Shown here: positions 8,008 through 16,026 of the stretch, piece after piece
How the letters are laid out: each line of letters starts with the position of its first letter
How positions within the stretch are numbered: position 1 is the stretch's first letter
DNA from: CALKJU01 sp046349355
GTDB lineage: Bacteria > Pseudomonadota > Alphaproteobacteria > Geminicoccales > Geminicoccaceae
Assembly: GCA_046349355.1 (NCBI GenBank)
Contig: JAXMCM010000022.1
Location: 186,001-250,000, forward strand
Direction of reading: 5' to 3'
DNA length: 64,000 nt
Translations under genes and position numbers: made by a program
The notes under the pieces: generated by a model
What the model was told of the DNA's origin: nothing
The model's database searches: none
What the model saw: only the letters and a program-made list of their open reading frames with translations

Positions 8008-9375
8008 CTAGCGGATGACCGCGGCCATCACCCGGCTCATGAACTCGCTGCGGAACGAGGCCATCGCCACCGGCTTCGGCCCGTAGCGGACCACCACCAG
8101 GTTGAGGCTCGGCACGACCACGAGCAGCGTCTCGCGGTAGCCATGGGCATAGAAGGCATCCGCCGGTACCGAGCGCCCGAGCCCGGCGTGCAGGCGGTTG
8201 GTCCACCACAGCTCGCCGTAGTGCGTCGGCGAGGTGCTGTGCACCGGGAACGGCGAGTTGGCCGTCTTGCGGAACGCCGCCGAAGTCGCGCAGCACTCCT
8301 CGTGCAGCTGATGGGCGCGGCCGGCGCTGATCACGCTGAACTGGCTGCCGGAGGTGCCCCAGCGGCCGTTCATCATCACCAGGTAGCCCAGCCGGGCGAG
8401 GTCGCGGGCCTTGAGTGCCGCCCGGCTCGAGGCGCCCGTGTAGGTCCCGAAAGTCCCCCACTGCACGGCCGGAACGCCGATCGGCGCCGCGACGTGGGTG
8501 TTGAACAGCTCGCGCAGGGTGCGGCCGGTGGTCCGCTGGACCGCGATGCTCAGCAGGTCGACCGGCAGCGACGCGTAGGACCACGACGTGCCGGGCGTGT
8601 GCTGCATCGGCTGGCGGAGGATGTAGTCGGCGTAGCCGGGGCGGTTGGGCATGTCGTCCGGCGCGAGCCCCGATGTCATCGTCAGCAGGTGCCAGATCTT
8701 CACCTTGCGACGGTCGGCGTCGGCCGCGCCCCACGAGGCCGGCAGCAGCTCGTGGACCTCTTCGTCAGGCCTGATGCCGCGGGCGATGCGGCCGGCGGCG
8801 GCGAGGTCGAACAGCTTGGCCATGGTCAGGCCGGTGAGCGATTTCGACACCGACGCCACGCCGTAGGCGTCGCGCCGGCCCCAGTCGCCGACGACGTAGC
8901 CGTTGCGGATCACCAGCACCGCGTCGTCGCCGGCGAAGCCGTGGCTGTACTGGTGGGCCCGCTGCAGCTTGTCCCAGTCGACCCCGCCCTTGGCGCGGGC
9001 CTCGGCCTTCTGCGCGGCGCTGGGCGTGCTCTCGTGCGGCACCAGCGAGCGCCAGCCGCCCCGCGACTCGGGCGGCGGGAAGTAGGCGCCGGCCAGCTGC
9101 GAGGCCATGACCCAGCCGTCGGCCCCGGTCTCGAAGTTGACCTGCCACCACTGGGTCGAGCCGCTGCTGCGGCTGGCCACCGCCGTGCCCAGCCGGCCCG
9201 GCGGTTGCGTCCCGGTCACGGAGGCGGAGGCGGAAGCGTTGCCGCGCACGGTCGCCAGGGTGGCGGCGACCACGCGGTCGCCGACCGACACGGCCTGCGC
9301 CGGGTCGGGGAGCATCGTCGTCGCCACCAGGCAGACGCAGAGGCAGAGCAGACGCTTCGCGCTCCGGGCGAGCAT
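8008..9375 (-). CDS. Secreted SH3b plus serine hydrolase (class C beta-lactamase-like), shorter copy
   Basis: The ATG at 9375 gives 455 residues with a signal peptide of about 28 residues ending in DPAQA. Residues about 30-95 look like a bacterial SH3 domain (VGDRVVAATLATVRG ... WWQVNFETGADGW). The rest is a beta-lactamase-fold serine hydrolase with the nucleophile motif SVSK at about 175-178 and YAS near 267-269 as the second catalytic element. WWTNRLHAGLG follows towards the C terminus. Such proteins act in the periplasm as esterases, peptidases or penicillin-binding-like enzymes. It lies 35 bases downstream of a longer paralogue and is probably co-transcribed with it. The substrate is unknown. 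Confidence 0.8.
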   Translation of the reverse strand: MLARSAKRLLCLCVCLVATTMLPDPAQAVSVGDRVVAATLATVRGNASASASVTGTQPPGRLGTAVASRSSGSTQWWQVNFETGADGWVMASQLAGAYFPPPESRGGWRSLVPHESTPSAAQKAEARAKGGVDWDKLQRAHQYSHGFAGDDAVLVIRNGYVVGDWGRRDAYGVASVSKSLTGLTMAKLFDLAAAGRIARGIRPDEEVHELLPASWGAADADRRKVKIWHLLTMTSGLAPDDMPNRPGYADYILRQPMQHTPGTSWSYASLPVDLLSIAVQRTTGRTLRELFNTHVAAPIGVPAVQWGTFGTYTGASSRAALKARDLARLGYLVMMNGRWGTSGSQFSVISAGRAHQLHEECCATSAAFRKTANSPFPVHSTSPTHYGELWWTNRLHAGLGRSVPADAFYAHGYRETLLVVVPSLNLVVVRYGPKPVAMASFRSEFMSRVMAAVIR

Positions 9376-9410
9376 GTCGTAATCCTTTCGCTGATGGTCG
9401 GGGAACGCGC

Positions 9411-11183
9411 CTACCAGGCGCTGGGATCGTCGCGGAGGTCGAACGAGGCCGTGGCCGAGCCGCCGCGCACGCCCTGCGCACCCGGCAGGGCGAAGGCCGT
9501 GGCCTTCACCGTCTGCGAGCCAGGCACCGGTTGCCAGGGCGCGTCGACGGCGTTGCTGCCGGACGGCAGCCAGAACGGCGATTCGCTGTCGACCAGCTCC
9601 GGGGTCGCGGGCGGATCGCCCGTGGTGAAGGCGACGCTGCCGGTCGGCACCGGCGCCACGTTGGCACGGAAGCGCAGGTTGCGTGTCGGCAGGAAGGCGA
9701 TGTTGATCGACGACGGCGAGCGGATGCTCTCGCAGCCCGGTATCGGCTCGCCGGTATCGCCGTCGACGATGGCGAACGAGCGCACCGCTGGCTGATCGAA
9801 GATCACCGGCTCGGCGGTCATCGCCGCCATGATCCGGCGCATGAACTCGCGCCGGAACTCGGGCAGGGCCGCCGGCGCCGTGCCGTTGCGGACGACGATG
9901 AGGTTGTAGCTGGGCACGACGACCAGCAGCTTCTCCATGTAGCCATGCGCGTAGAAAGCGTCGCGCGGGACGGCCGAGCCCAGCGCCTGGCCGGTCCGGT
10001 TCGACCACCACAGCCCGCCGTAGAAGTGGCGCGATTCGGGATCGACCGGGAACGGCGAGCCGGGCGTGGCGACGAAGCTCAGCGGCAGCGAGCAGGTCGA
10101 GGCGGTGGCCAGCCGGTCCGCCGGCCTCGACGACAGGATCTGCTGCGTGGCGTTGCCGGTTCCCCAGATCCCCTTGTTGAGCAGCAGGTAGCCGACGCGC
10201 GCCAGGTCGCGGGCGCTGGCGGAGGCGCCGCTCGAGGCGCGCGAGTAGTCGCCGAACGTGCTCCAGCTCAGCGCCGCCATGCCGATCGGCGCGCCGATGC
10301 GCTGGTTGAACAGCTGGCGGACGGTCTGTCCCGACGCGCGCTGCATGACGATGCTGAGCAGGTCCACCGGCAGCGACGCGTAGGCCCACTGCTGCAGCGG
10401 CGGCGCCACGCTCGGCCGGTTGAGGACGAGGCTGAGGTAGTTGTCCGTGAACGGCTCGTCGTGCGGCTGCAGGCCGGAGCGCATGGCCAGCAGGTCCCAG
10501 ACGCTGATCGTCAGCTTGTTGGCATCGCCGCCGGCCCAGCCGTCCGGCAGGAACCGGGCGATCGGGTCGGACGAGCTGATCGGCAGCAGCGTGCCGCCCT
10601 GGCTCGACAGGTCGAACAGCTTGGTCGCCGCCACGCCGGTCAGCGACTTCGAGATCGAGGCGAGGCCGCGGGCCGTCCGGCTGCCCCACTCGCCGACGAC
10701 GTAGCCATTGCGGATCACCAGCACGTCGCTCGGCTTGCCGAAGCTCTGGCTGTAGTCCCAGGCGAGCTTCAGCTTGCTCCAGTCGACGCCGGCGAGGGTC
10801 TTCTGGTTGGCAAGCTGCGTCGAGGTCGGCGCGGCGTTGAGGGCGACCAGCGAGCGCCAGCCGCCGGCGGACTCCGGCGGCGGGTAGTAGACGCTGCGCA
10901 GATAGTCCTCGCCGGTCCAGCCGTCGGGATTGCCCTCGTAGTCGACCCACCACCAGGTGATGCCGTCCGCCAGCACCGGCCCGTCGGTGATCGTGCCGAG
11001 CGAGCCCGTGAGCCGTCGCGCCAGCAGCGTTCCGTTCAGGGTCGGCTCGGCGCGCACGCGGACGACGGCGCTGGCGACCACCCGCTGGCCGACCGTCATC
11101 GCCTCGGCGACGGCGGACCAGGCCAGCATCGCGGCCAGCACCGCGCCGGCCGCCACCGATCTGCGCCCGAACCCACGTCTCAT
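9411..11183 (-). CDS. Secreted SH3b plus serine hydrolase, longer copy with C-terminal extension
   Basis: The ATG at 11183 gives 590 residues with a signal peptide (VAAGAVLAAMLAWSAVAEA). The SH3b-like region lies at about 29-95. The hydrolase follows, with SISK at about 177-180 as the likely nucleophile motif and YASLP as the second element. It aligns with the downstream neighbour along its whole length, so the pair is a tandem duplication. It carries about 130 extra C-terminal residues, rich in P, S, V and T, which look like a beta-sandwich or carbohydrate-binding module, and ends RDDPSAW. A longer in-frame start exists, but only this one gives a clean signal peptide. Function is inferred at family level only. 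Confidence 0.78.
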   Translation of the reverse strand: MRRGFGRRSVAAGAVLAAMLAWSAVAEAMTVGQRVVASAVVRVRAEPTLNGTLLARRLTGSLGTITDGPVLADGITWWWVDYEGNPDGWTGEDYLRSVYYPPPESAGGWRSLVALNAAPTSTQLANQKTLAGVDWSKLKLAWDYSQSFGKPSDVLVIRNGYVVGEWGSRTARGLASISKSLTGVAATKLFDLSSQGGTLLPISSSDPIARFLPDGWAGGDANKLTISVWDLLAMRSGLQPHDEPFTDNYLSLVLNRPSVAPPLQQWAYASLPVDLLSIVMQRASGQTVRQLFNQRIGAPIGMAALSWSTFGDYSRASSGASASARDLARVGYLLLNKGIWGTGNATQQILSSRPADRLATASTCSLPLSFVATPGSPFPVDPESRHFYGGLWWSNRTGQALGSAVPRDAFYAHGYMEKLLVVVPSYNLIVVRNGTAPAALPEFRREFMRRIMAAMTAEPVIFDQPAVRSFAIVDGDTGEPIPGCESIRSPSSINIAFLPTRNLRFRANVAPVPTGSVAFTTGDPPATPELVDSESPFWLPSGSNAVDAPWQPVPGSQTVKATAFALPGAQGVRGGSATASFDLRDDPSAW

Positions 11184-11606
11184 GCGGAAGTCTTCCCGTC
11201 GGTGGCGACCGGGTCGATGAATCGCTGCATGCTCAAACAGCAAACTGCGCATGCGCTCGGCATCAATTCCCCTGCCCGGACCACTCGACAACCTGCCAAG
11301 GCCAAGTTGCAAAAATCGTGCAGGACTTGGCAACCCATGAAATTCTTGGGCAGACCTCGGAACGTTCGGCTGAGCGGATGGCTGAGCCGTCATCCCTAGG
11401 TGCTTGAGACTGAATGCCGGTAGGGTTTACCTAGGCTGATCCTAGGCGACACTATGCTCCTCGAGCGCGACGGCATCGCCTGCTGTCTGCGGCTTGCGCG
11501 GAATCGGCCGCCGGCCGCGGCGATGTGATGGGCCGCTTCATTGACGCCGTGCGCGCGGGCGTGGCTATGTGGTGCTGGTCATCACCGAGCGAGGCGGGCC
11601 GGTTTC
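11184..11606. other. Intergenic region with divergent promoters
   Basis: About 420 bases without a convincing gene. The region is less G+C-rich than its neighbours between about 11240 and 11460. It holds a 7-bp inverted repeat, TGCCAAG at 11294-11300 and CTTGGCA at 11326-11332, and three CCTAGG hexamers (separate entry). It must contain the promoters of the hydrolase pair on the reverse strand and of the cluster starting at 11607 on the forward strand. Confidence 0.5.
11395..11446. promoter_or_regulatory. Three CCTAGG palindromes, possible regulator-binding cluster
   Basis: CCTAGG occurs at 11395-11400, 11430-11435 and 11441-11446. The last two are 11 bases apart, about one helical turn, and the first is 35 bases upstream. 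CTAG-containing hexamers are normally rare in high-G+C genomes, so three copies in 52 bases in a divergent intergenic region are suggestive of an operator. The binding protein is unknown. Confidence 0.3.
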
Positions 11607-12122
11607 GTGCGTGGCGCAGTCCTTCTCCTGCTGGCCGTCGGCCTGCCGGGCCTTGCCGTGGCCGCCGATGCGCCCGCGGCGCTCAGCGGGCGCTGGACCG
11701 GCACCATCGCCGAGTCGACGCTGGCCGACGTGCAGGCGGGCAACGCCGCGTCGTTCGAGCTGCGCCCGAACACCGGCGGCTTCGCCCTCGTCTGGAGCAT
11801 CGGCGGCACCTCGCGCGCCGAGGCGAGCTTCGAGCCGGCGCCGGGCCGGCCGGGCGTCTACCAGGTGGCCGAAGGCGGCCTGATGTCGATGTTCGGCTCG
11901 GAGAAGCCGACCGATCCCCTGGTCGGCGGCAACCTGCTGTGGGCCCGCGCCGCGGGACCGACCCTGATCGTCTATGGCCTGGCGATCGCCGACGGTGGCG
12001 GCTACCACCTCGACCGCATCGCCTTCACCGTCGACGGCGACAGCCTCGCGGTGGCGGCCACCGAGCGGCGCCAGAACGACCAGAACGCGGCGCTGGCCAC
12101 CTCGCTGAAGCGGCAGCCATGA
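11607..12122 (+). CDS. Small secreted beta-rich protein of unknown function (first of two)
   Basis: The GTG at 11607 is chosen because the product then begins with a clean signal peptide (VRGAVLLLLAVGLPGLAVAA) and GAGGCGGG lies upstream; an in-frame TTG at 11541 would add 22 unlikely residues. The 171-residue product has alternating hydrophobic strands and starts with LSGRWTGTIAE, a pattern seen in small lipocalin-like or beta-barrel proteins. I do not recognise a named family. Its stop overlaps the next gene's ATG (ATGA). The next product has the same size, a signal peptide and a similar opening (YFGSYVGRAVD), so the two may be related folds acting together in the periplasm. Confidence 0.65.
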   Translation: MRGAVLLLLAVGLPGLAVAADAPAALSGRWTGTIAESTLADVQAGNAASFELRPNTGGFALVWSIGGTSRAEASFEPAPGRPGVYQVAEGGLMSMFGSEKPTDPLVGGNLLWARAAGPTLIVYGLAIADGGGYHLDRIAFTVDGDSLAVAATERRQNDQNAALATSLKRQP

Positions 12123-12688
12123 GCCCCCCCCGCCTCCTCGGCCGCCTGCTGGCGCTCGTCGCCGTCGTCCTGCTGGCCCTGCCGGCGTCGGCGCGGGCGG
12201 TCGAGCTCGCCGACTATTTCGGCAGCTATGTCGGCCGCGCCGTCGACATCGCCGTCGACTCCGGCCGCAAGGAGCAGCGCGACATCGACATCGTCATCAG
12301 CCCGCTGAAGAACGACGGCTTCCAGATCGAGTGGGTCAACGTCACCCTGGTCGACGGGCGGCGCGACGTGCCCGGCGTCAGGCGGCGGCCGAGCGCGGTC
12401 GCCTTCATGCCCAACAAGGCCCGCGGCCTCTACGTCGAGACCAGCCAGTTCAATCCGTTCAAGGTGCGCGACGACCTCGAGCCGATGAAGGGCCAGCCGG
12501 TCCGCTGGGCGGCGCTCGACGCCGGCGGCCTGCACGTCTACGCCTTCGTGCTGCTGGAGGACGGCAGCTACGAGATGCAGACCTACACCCGTCGCCTCAC
12601 CGCCGACGGGCTCGAGCTGACCTTCGAGCGTGTGGTCGACGGCACCGTCGTGCGCCGGATGACCGGGCACGCCGTCCGCGCCGACTGA
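12119..12688 (+). CDS. Small secreted protein of unknown function (second of two)
   Basis: 189 residues. The signal peptide is LLALVAVVLLALPASARA, followed by a compact domain rich in beta strands (IDIVISPLKNDGFQIEWVN, GLYVETSQFNPF). There are no cysteines or catalytic motifs I can name. The ATG at 12119 overlaps the previous stop by four bases, and the next gene (TAXI binding protein) starts 10 bases after its stop. The tight spacing makes a single operon from 11607 to 15255 likely. The function is unknown; the context suggests a periplasmic partner of the binding protein or ABC transporter. Confidence 0.68.
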   Translation: MSPPRLLGRLLALVAVVLLALPASARAVELADYFGSYVGRAVDIAVDSGRKEQRDIDIVISPLKNDGFQIEWVNVTLVDGRRDVPGVRRRPSAVAFMPNKARGLYVETSQFNPFKVRDDLEPMKGQPVRWAALDAGGLHVYAFVLLEDGSYEMQTYTRRLTADGLELTFERVVDGTVVRRMTGHAVRAD

Positions 12689-12698
12689 CGGGCGGCCA

Positions 12699-13715
12699 TT
12701 GCCGGCGTCCGGCCTCGCCCGAGCCTCCCGCCGGACCCTTCTCGGCCTCCCGCTGCTGGCGCTCGGCGCCGCCACCGCCGCCGCCCAGGCCGCCCGCTTC
12801 TTCCGCATCGGCACCGGCAGCGTCAGCGGCACCTACTACCCGGTCGGCGGCCTGGTCGCCGAGATCATCAGCAGCCCGCCGGGCTCGCCGTCCTGCGACG
12901 GCGGCGTCTGCGGCGTCCCCGGCCTCGTCGCCGTCGTCCAGACCTCGGACGGCTCGGTCGCCAACATCGACGGCATCGAGAAGGGCGACCTCGAGAGCGG
13001 CTTCGCGCAGAGCGACGTCGCCTTCGGCGCCTTCTCCGGCACCGGGGTCTTCCGCGACCGCCCGCCGGCGACGCGGATCCGCGCCATCGCCAGCCTCTAT
13101 GCCGAGAGCGTGCAGCTGGTGGCCCGCGCCGACGCCGGCATCGGGACGGTCGCCGATCTCGCCGGCAAGCGCGTCTCCCTCGATCGCGCCGGCTCCGGCA
13201 CCCGTGTCGACGCCGAGCTGATCCTCGCCGCCTTCGGCCTGTCGCCGTCGGATCTCGAGGCCGAGGACGACAGCCCGGCAGACGCCGTCGACCGCATGAG
13301 CGCCGGCGAGCTCGACGCCTTCTTCGTCGTCGCCGGGGTGCCGACGGCCGGCGTCGCCGAGCTGGCCGACGGCACCGGCATCGTCCTTGTCCCGATCGCC
13401 GGGCCGGAGGCCGGGACCCTCGTTGCCGACCACCCGTTCTTCGCCCGCGACGTCATCCCGGCCGGCACCTATGCCGGCGTCGGCCCTGTCGACACCCTCA
13501 GCGTCCGTGCCCAGTGGCTGGTCTCGGCCGACCTCGAGGCCGACCTCGTCCACGCCATCCTCGCCGCCTTCTGGAACCCGGCGGCGCGCACGATCCTCGA
13601 TGCCGGCCACCCCAAGGGCCGCCAGATCGTGCTGGGCAGCGCGCTCGACGGCATCGCCATCCCGCTGCACCCCGGCGCCGAGCGCTTCTATCGCGAGGCG
13701 GGCATGATGCCGTGA
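12699..13715 (+). CDS. TAXI-family TRAP solute-binding protein (orphan)
   Basis: 338 residues from a TTG at 12699. A signal peptide (TLLGLPLLALGAATAAAQA) precedes the TAXI-type binding fold. Family features are FRIGTGSVSGTYYPVGGLVA, the segment SCDGGVCGVPGLVAVVQTSD and QSDVAFGAFSGTG. TAXI proteins capture a periplasmic solute, often a carboxylate or glutamate-like compound, and normally pass it to a fused DctQM membrane protein. No TRAP membrane subunit is present. The next two genes encode an ABC-2 transporter, and the following GTG overlaps this stop by four bases. Either the TRAP subunit is elsewhere or the protein serves as a sensor for the ABC system. Confidence 0.85.
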   Translation: MPASGLARASRRTLLGLPLLALGAATAAAQAARFFRIGTGSVSGTYYPVGGLVAEIISSPPGSPSCDGGVCGVPGLVAVVQTSDGSVANIDGIEKGDLESGFAQSDVAFGAFSGTGVFRDRPPATRIRAIASLYAESVQLVARADAGIGTVADLAGKRVSLDRAGSGTRVDAELILAAFGLSPSDLEAEDDSPADAVDRMSAGELDAFFVVAGVPTAGVAELADGTGIVLVPIAGPEAGTLVADHPFFARDVIPAGTYAGVGPVDTLSVRAQWLVSADLEADLVHAILAAFWNPAARTILDAGHPKGRQIVLGSALDGIAIPLHPGAERFYREAGMMP

Positions 13716-14449
13716 GCGACGCCGACGCCGCCATCGCGGTGCGGGGCCTCGCCAAGCGCTACGGCAGCGTCGTCGCCGTCGAGGAGCTCACCTTCAGCCT
13801 GCCGCGCGGCGGCACCACCGGCCTGCTCGGCGCCAACGGTGCCGGCAAGACGACGACGCTGGCCATGCTGCTGGGCCTGCTCGCACCCTCGGCCGGCGAG
13901 ATCCGCGTGCTGGGCGAGCCGATGCCGGCGCGGCGCTACCGCGTGCTGGCGCGGATGAACTTCAGCAGCCCCTATCTCGACCTGCCGCAGCGCCTGACCG
14001 TGCGCCAGAACCTGCGCGTCTACGCCGGCCTCTACGGCGTCGTCCCGGCCGGGCCGCGGATCGCCGAGCTGGCCGATGAGCTCGACCTGCACGCCTTCCT
14101 CGACCGCCCGTCCGGCCGCCTCTCGGCCGGGCAGAAGACCCGCGTGCAGCTGGCCAAGGCCCTGCTCAACCGGCCCGAGCTGCTGCTGCTCGACGAGCCC
14201 ACGGCCTCGCTCGATCCCGACACCGCCGACCAGCTGCGCACCCTGCTCGAGGGCTATCGCGCCCGCACCGGCCTCACCATGCTGCTGGCCTCGCACAACA
14301 TGGGCGAGGTCGAGCGCCTGTGCGACGACGTGCTGATGATGCGCCGCGGCCGCCTCGTCGACCGCGGCAGCCCGGCCGAGCTGATCGCCCGCTACGGCCG
14401 CGCCGACCTCGAGGAGGTCTTCCTGCACATCGCCCGGTCGCCGGCATGA
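13712..14449 (+). CDS. ABC transporter ATP-binding protein
   Basis: 245 residues beginning at a GTG that overlaps the upstream stop. Walker A is GANGAGKTTT, the signature is RLSAGQKTR (a variant of LSGGQ) and Walker B is LLLLDEPTASLD, followed by a switch histidine in LLASHNMGEVERL. The architecture matches ATPases of ABC-2 exporters of the daunorubicin or Nod-factor type (DrrA/NodI-like). Its stop overlaps the ATG of the permease gene, so the two subunits are translationally coupled. The transported substrate is unknown. Confidence 0.9.
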   Translation: MSDADAAIAVRGLAKRYGSVVAVEELTFSLPRGGTTGLLGANGAGKTTTLAMLLGLLAPSAGEIRVLGEPMPARRYRVLARMNFSSPYLDLPQRLTVRQNLRVYAGLYGVVPAGPRIAELADELDLHAFLDRPSGRLSAGQKTRVQLAKALLNRPELLLLDEPTASLDPDTADQLRTLLEGYRARTGLTMLLASHNMGEVERLCDDVLMMRRGRLVDRGSPAELIARYGRADLEEVFLHIARSPA

Positions 14450-15255
14450 GCCCGGCCGAGGCCTCGGCGCGCCGCATCGGGGCCATGGTCATGCGCCACG
14501 TCTACGTGCTGCGCAGCTCCTGGCCGCGACTGCTCGAGCTGGTCTACTGGCCGGCCGTGCAGATGGCGCTGTGGGGCCTGATCACCCGCTTCCTCGCCAC
14601 CGAGAGCTCGCTCGTCGCCCAGGCCGGCGGCCTGTTCCTGTCGGCGGTGCTGCTGTGGGACACGCTGTTCCGCTGCCAGCTCGGCGTCTCGCTGACCTTC
14701 ATGGAGGAGATGTGGGCGCGCAACCTCGGGCACCTGTTCGTCAGCCCGCTGCGCCCGCACGAGCTGGTGCTCTCGACCTACCTCGTCAGCCTGATCCGCA
14801 CCCTGATCGGCGTCGGTGGTGCCGCGCTGCTGGCGATCCCGCTGTTCGACTTCTGGATCGTCGGCGAGCTCGGCCTGCCGCTGCTCGCCTTCTTCGCCAA
14901 CATGCTGGTGTTCGGATGGGCGCTGGGGCTGATCATCACGGCGCTGGTCATGCGCCTGGGCCTCGCCGCCGAGAGCCTCGCCTGGGGCCTGATCTTCCTC
15001 TTCCAGCCGCTGAGCGGCGTCTACTACCCGATCGCCGTGCTGCCGAAGCTGCTGCAGGCCGTAGCCTGGCTGCTGCCCTCGGCCTGGGTGTTCGAGGGCA
15101 TGCGCGCCGTCCTCGTCGAGCACCGCTTCGACTGGGGCCTGTTCGCCGGTGCGGTGGCCGGCAACCTGGTCTGGCTCGGCATCGCCGCCGCCGTCTTCGT
15201 CGTCCTGTTCCGCCAGGCCCGCGACCGCGGCCTGCTCCTCCAGGTCGGCGAGTAG
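14446..15255 (+). CDS. ABC-2 type transporter permease
   Basis: 269 residues with about six hydrophobic segments, such as LLELVYWPAVQMALWGLI, LIRTLIGVGGAALLAIPLF and LPLLAFFANMLVFGWALGLI. The motif QPLSGVYYPIAVLP before the last segments is typical of ABC-2 membrane subunits (NodJ/DrrB-like). With the ATPase at 13712 it should form an exporter of a lipid, glycan or small molecule in the inner membrane. It closes the overlapping cluster that starts at 11607. Confidence 0.9.
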   Translation: MSPAEASARRIGAMVMRHVYVLRSSWPRLLELVYWPAVQMALWGLITRFLATESSLVAQAGGLFLSAVLLWDTLFRCQLGVSLTFMEEMWARNLGHLFVSPLRPHELVLSTYLVSLIRTLIGVGGAALLAIPLFDFWIVGELGLPLLAFFANMLVFGWALGLIITALVMRLGLAAESLAWGLIFLFQPLSGVYYPIAVLPKLLQAVAWLLPSAWVFEGMRAVLVEHRFDWGLFAGAVAGNLVWLGIAAAVFVVLFRQARDRGLLLQVGE

Positions 15256-15261
15256 GGCCGC

Positions 15262-16026
15262 TCAGGCCAGCGCGATCACCGACAGCTGCAGCCCGAAGCG
15301 CTTCTCCTGGCGCCGCGTCGCCCGGCGGAAGCTGAAGTAGCGGTCCTCCTCCGCACAGGTGTCGTCCGGCAGCACGTCGACCGTGCCGACCCCGGCGGCA
15401 GCGAGCCGTCCGGCCACGAAGCCCTTGAGGTCGAACTGCCGGCGGTCGCCCGCACCGGCCGTGAAGAACCGGGCCCAGTCCCGCTGCCGCTCGACGAACC
15501 GCGCCTCGAACTCCGGCCCGACCTCGTAGGACAGCGGCCCGATGCACGGACCCACGGCCGCCACGATCCGCGCTGCCGACGCCCCGCGGGCGAGCATGCC
15601 GGCGACCGTCGCCTCGACGATGCCGTCGAGCGCGCCCTTCCAGCCCGCATGCGCCGCCGCGACCACGCCGGCCACCGGATCGGCCAGCAGCACCGGCGCG
15701 CAGTCGGCGGTCAGCACGCCGAGCACGGCACCCGGCCGGTCGGTGACGACCGCGTCGCCCTCGGGCGCCGTCTCGCTCGTCCACGGCGCCTCGACCGGCA
15801 GGCAGATCGTGCCATGGACCTGGAAGCCGGTGACGATCGGCCGCTCGCCCATGCCCAGCGCTTCGACGATGCGGCGGCGGTTGGTGGCGACGTTGGCGGC
15901 CTCGTCGCCGTTGCGCACGCTGGCGTTCAGCGAGTCGAACGGCCCGCGGCTGACCCCGCCGCGCCGGCCGAAGAAGCCGTGCGCGATGCCGCCGAGCCCG
16001 GCGAGGGCGGGTGCGGTCGTCCTCAT
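15262..16026 (-). CDS. pgeF: Peptidoglycan editing factor PgeF (laccase-domain, DUF152)
   Basis: 254 residues. The metal and catalytic residues lie in LTADCAPVLLADP (Cys) and VAAAHAGWKGALDG (His), with AAVGPCIGPLSYEVG as the third family block. PgeF removes mis-incorporated serine from peptidoglycan precursors; relatives also oxidise polyphenols or act on purine nucleosides. The gene overlaps the upstream methyltransferase gene by four bases. The order lgt, methyltransferase, pgeF is common in Alphaproteobacteria and ties the enzyme to envelope maintenance. Confidence 0.92.
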   Translation of the reverse strand: MRTTAPALAGLGGIAHGFFGRRGGVSRGPFDSLNASVRNGDEAANVATNRRRIVEALGMGERPIVTGFQVHGTICLPVEAPWTSETAPEGDAVVTDRPGAVLGVLTADCAPVLLADPVAGVVAAAHAGWKGALDGIVEATVAGMLARGASAARIVAAVGPCIGPLSYEVGPEFEARFVERQRDWARFFTAGAGDRRQFDLKGFVAGRLAAAGVGTVDVLPDDTCAEEDRYFSFRRATRRQEKRFGLQLSVIALA

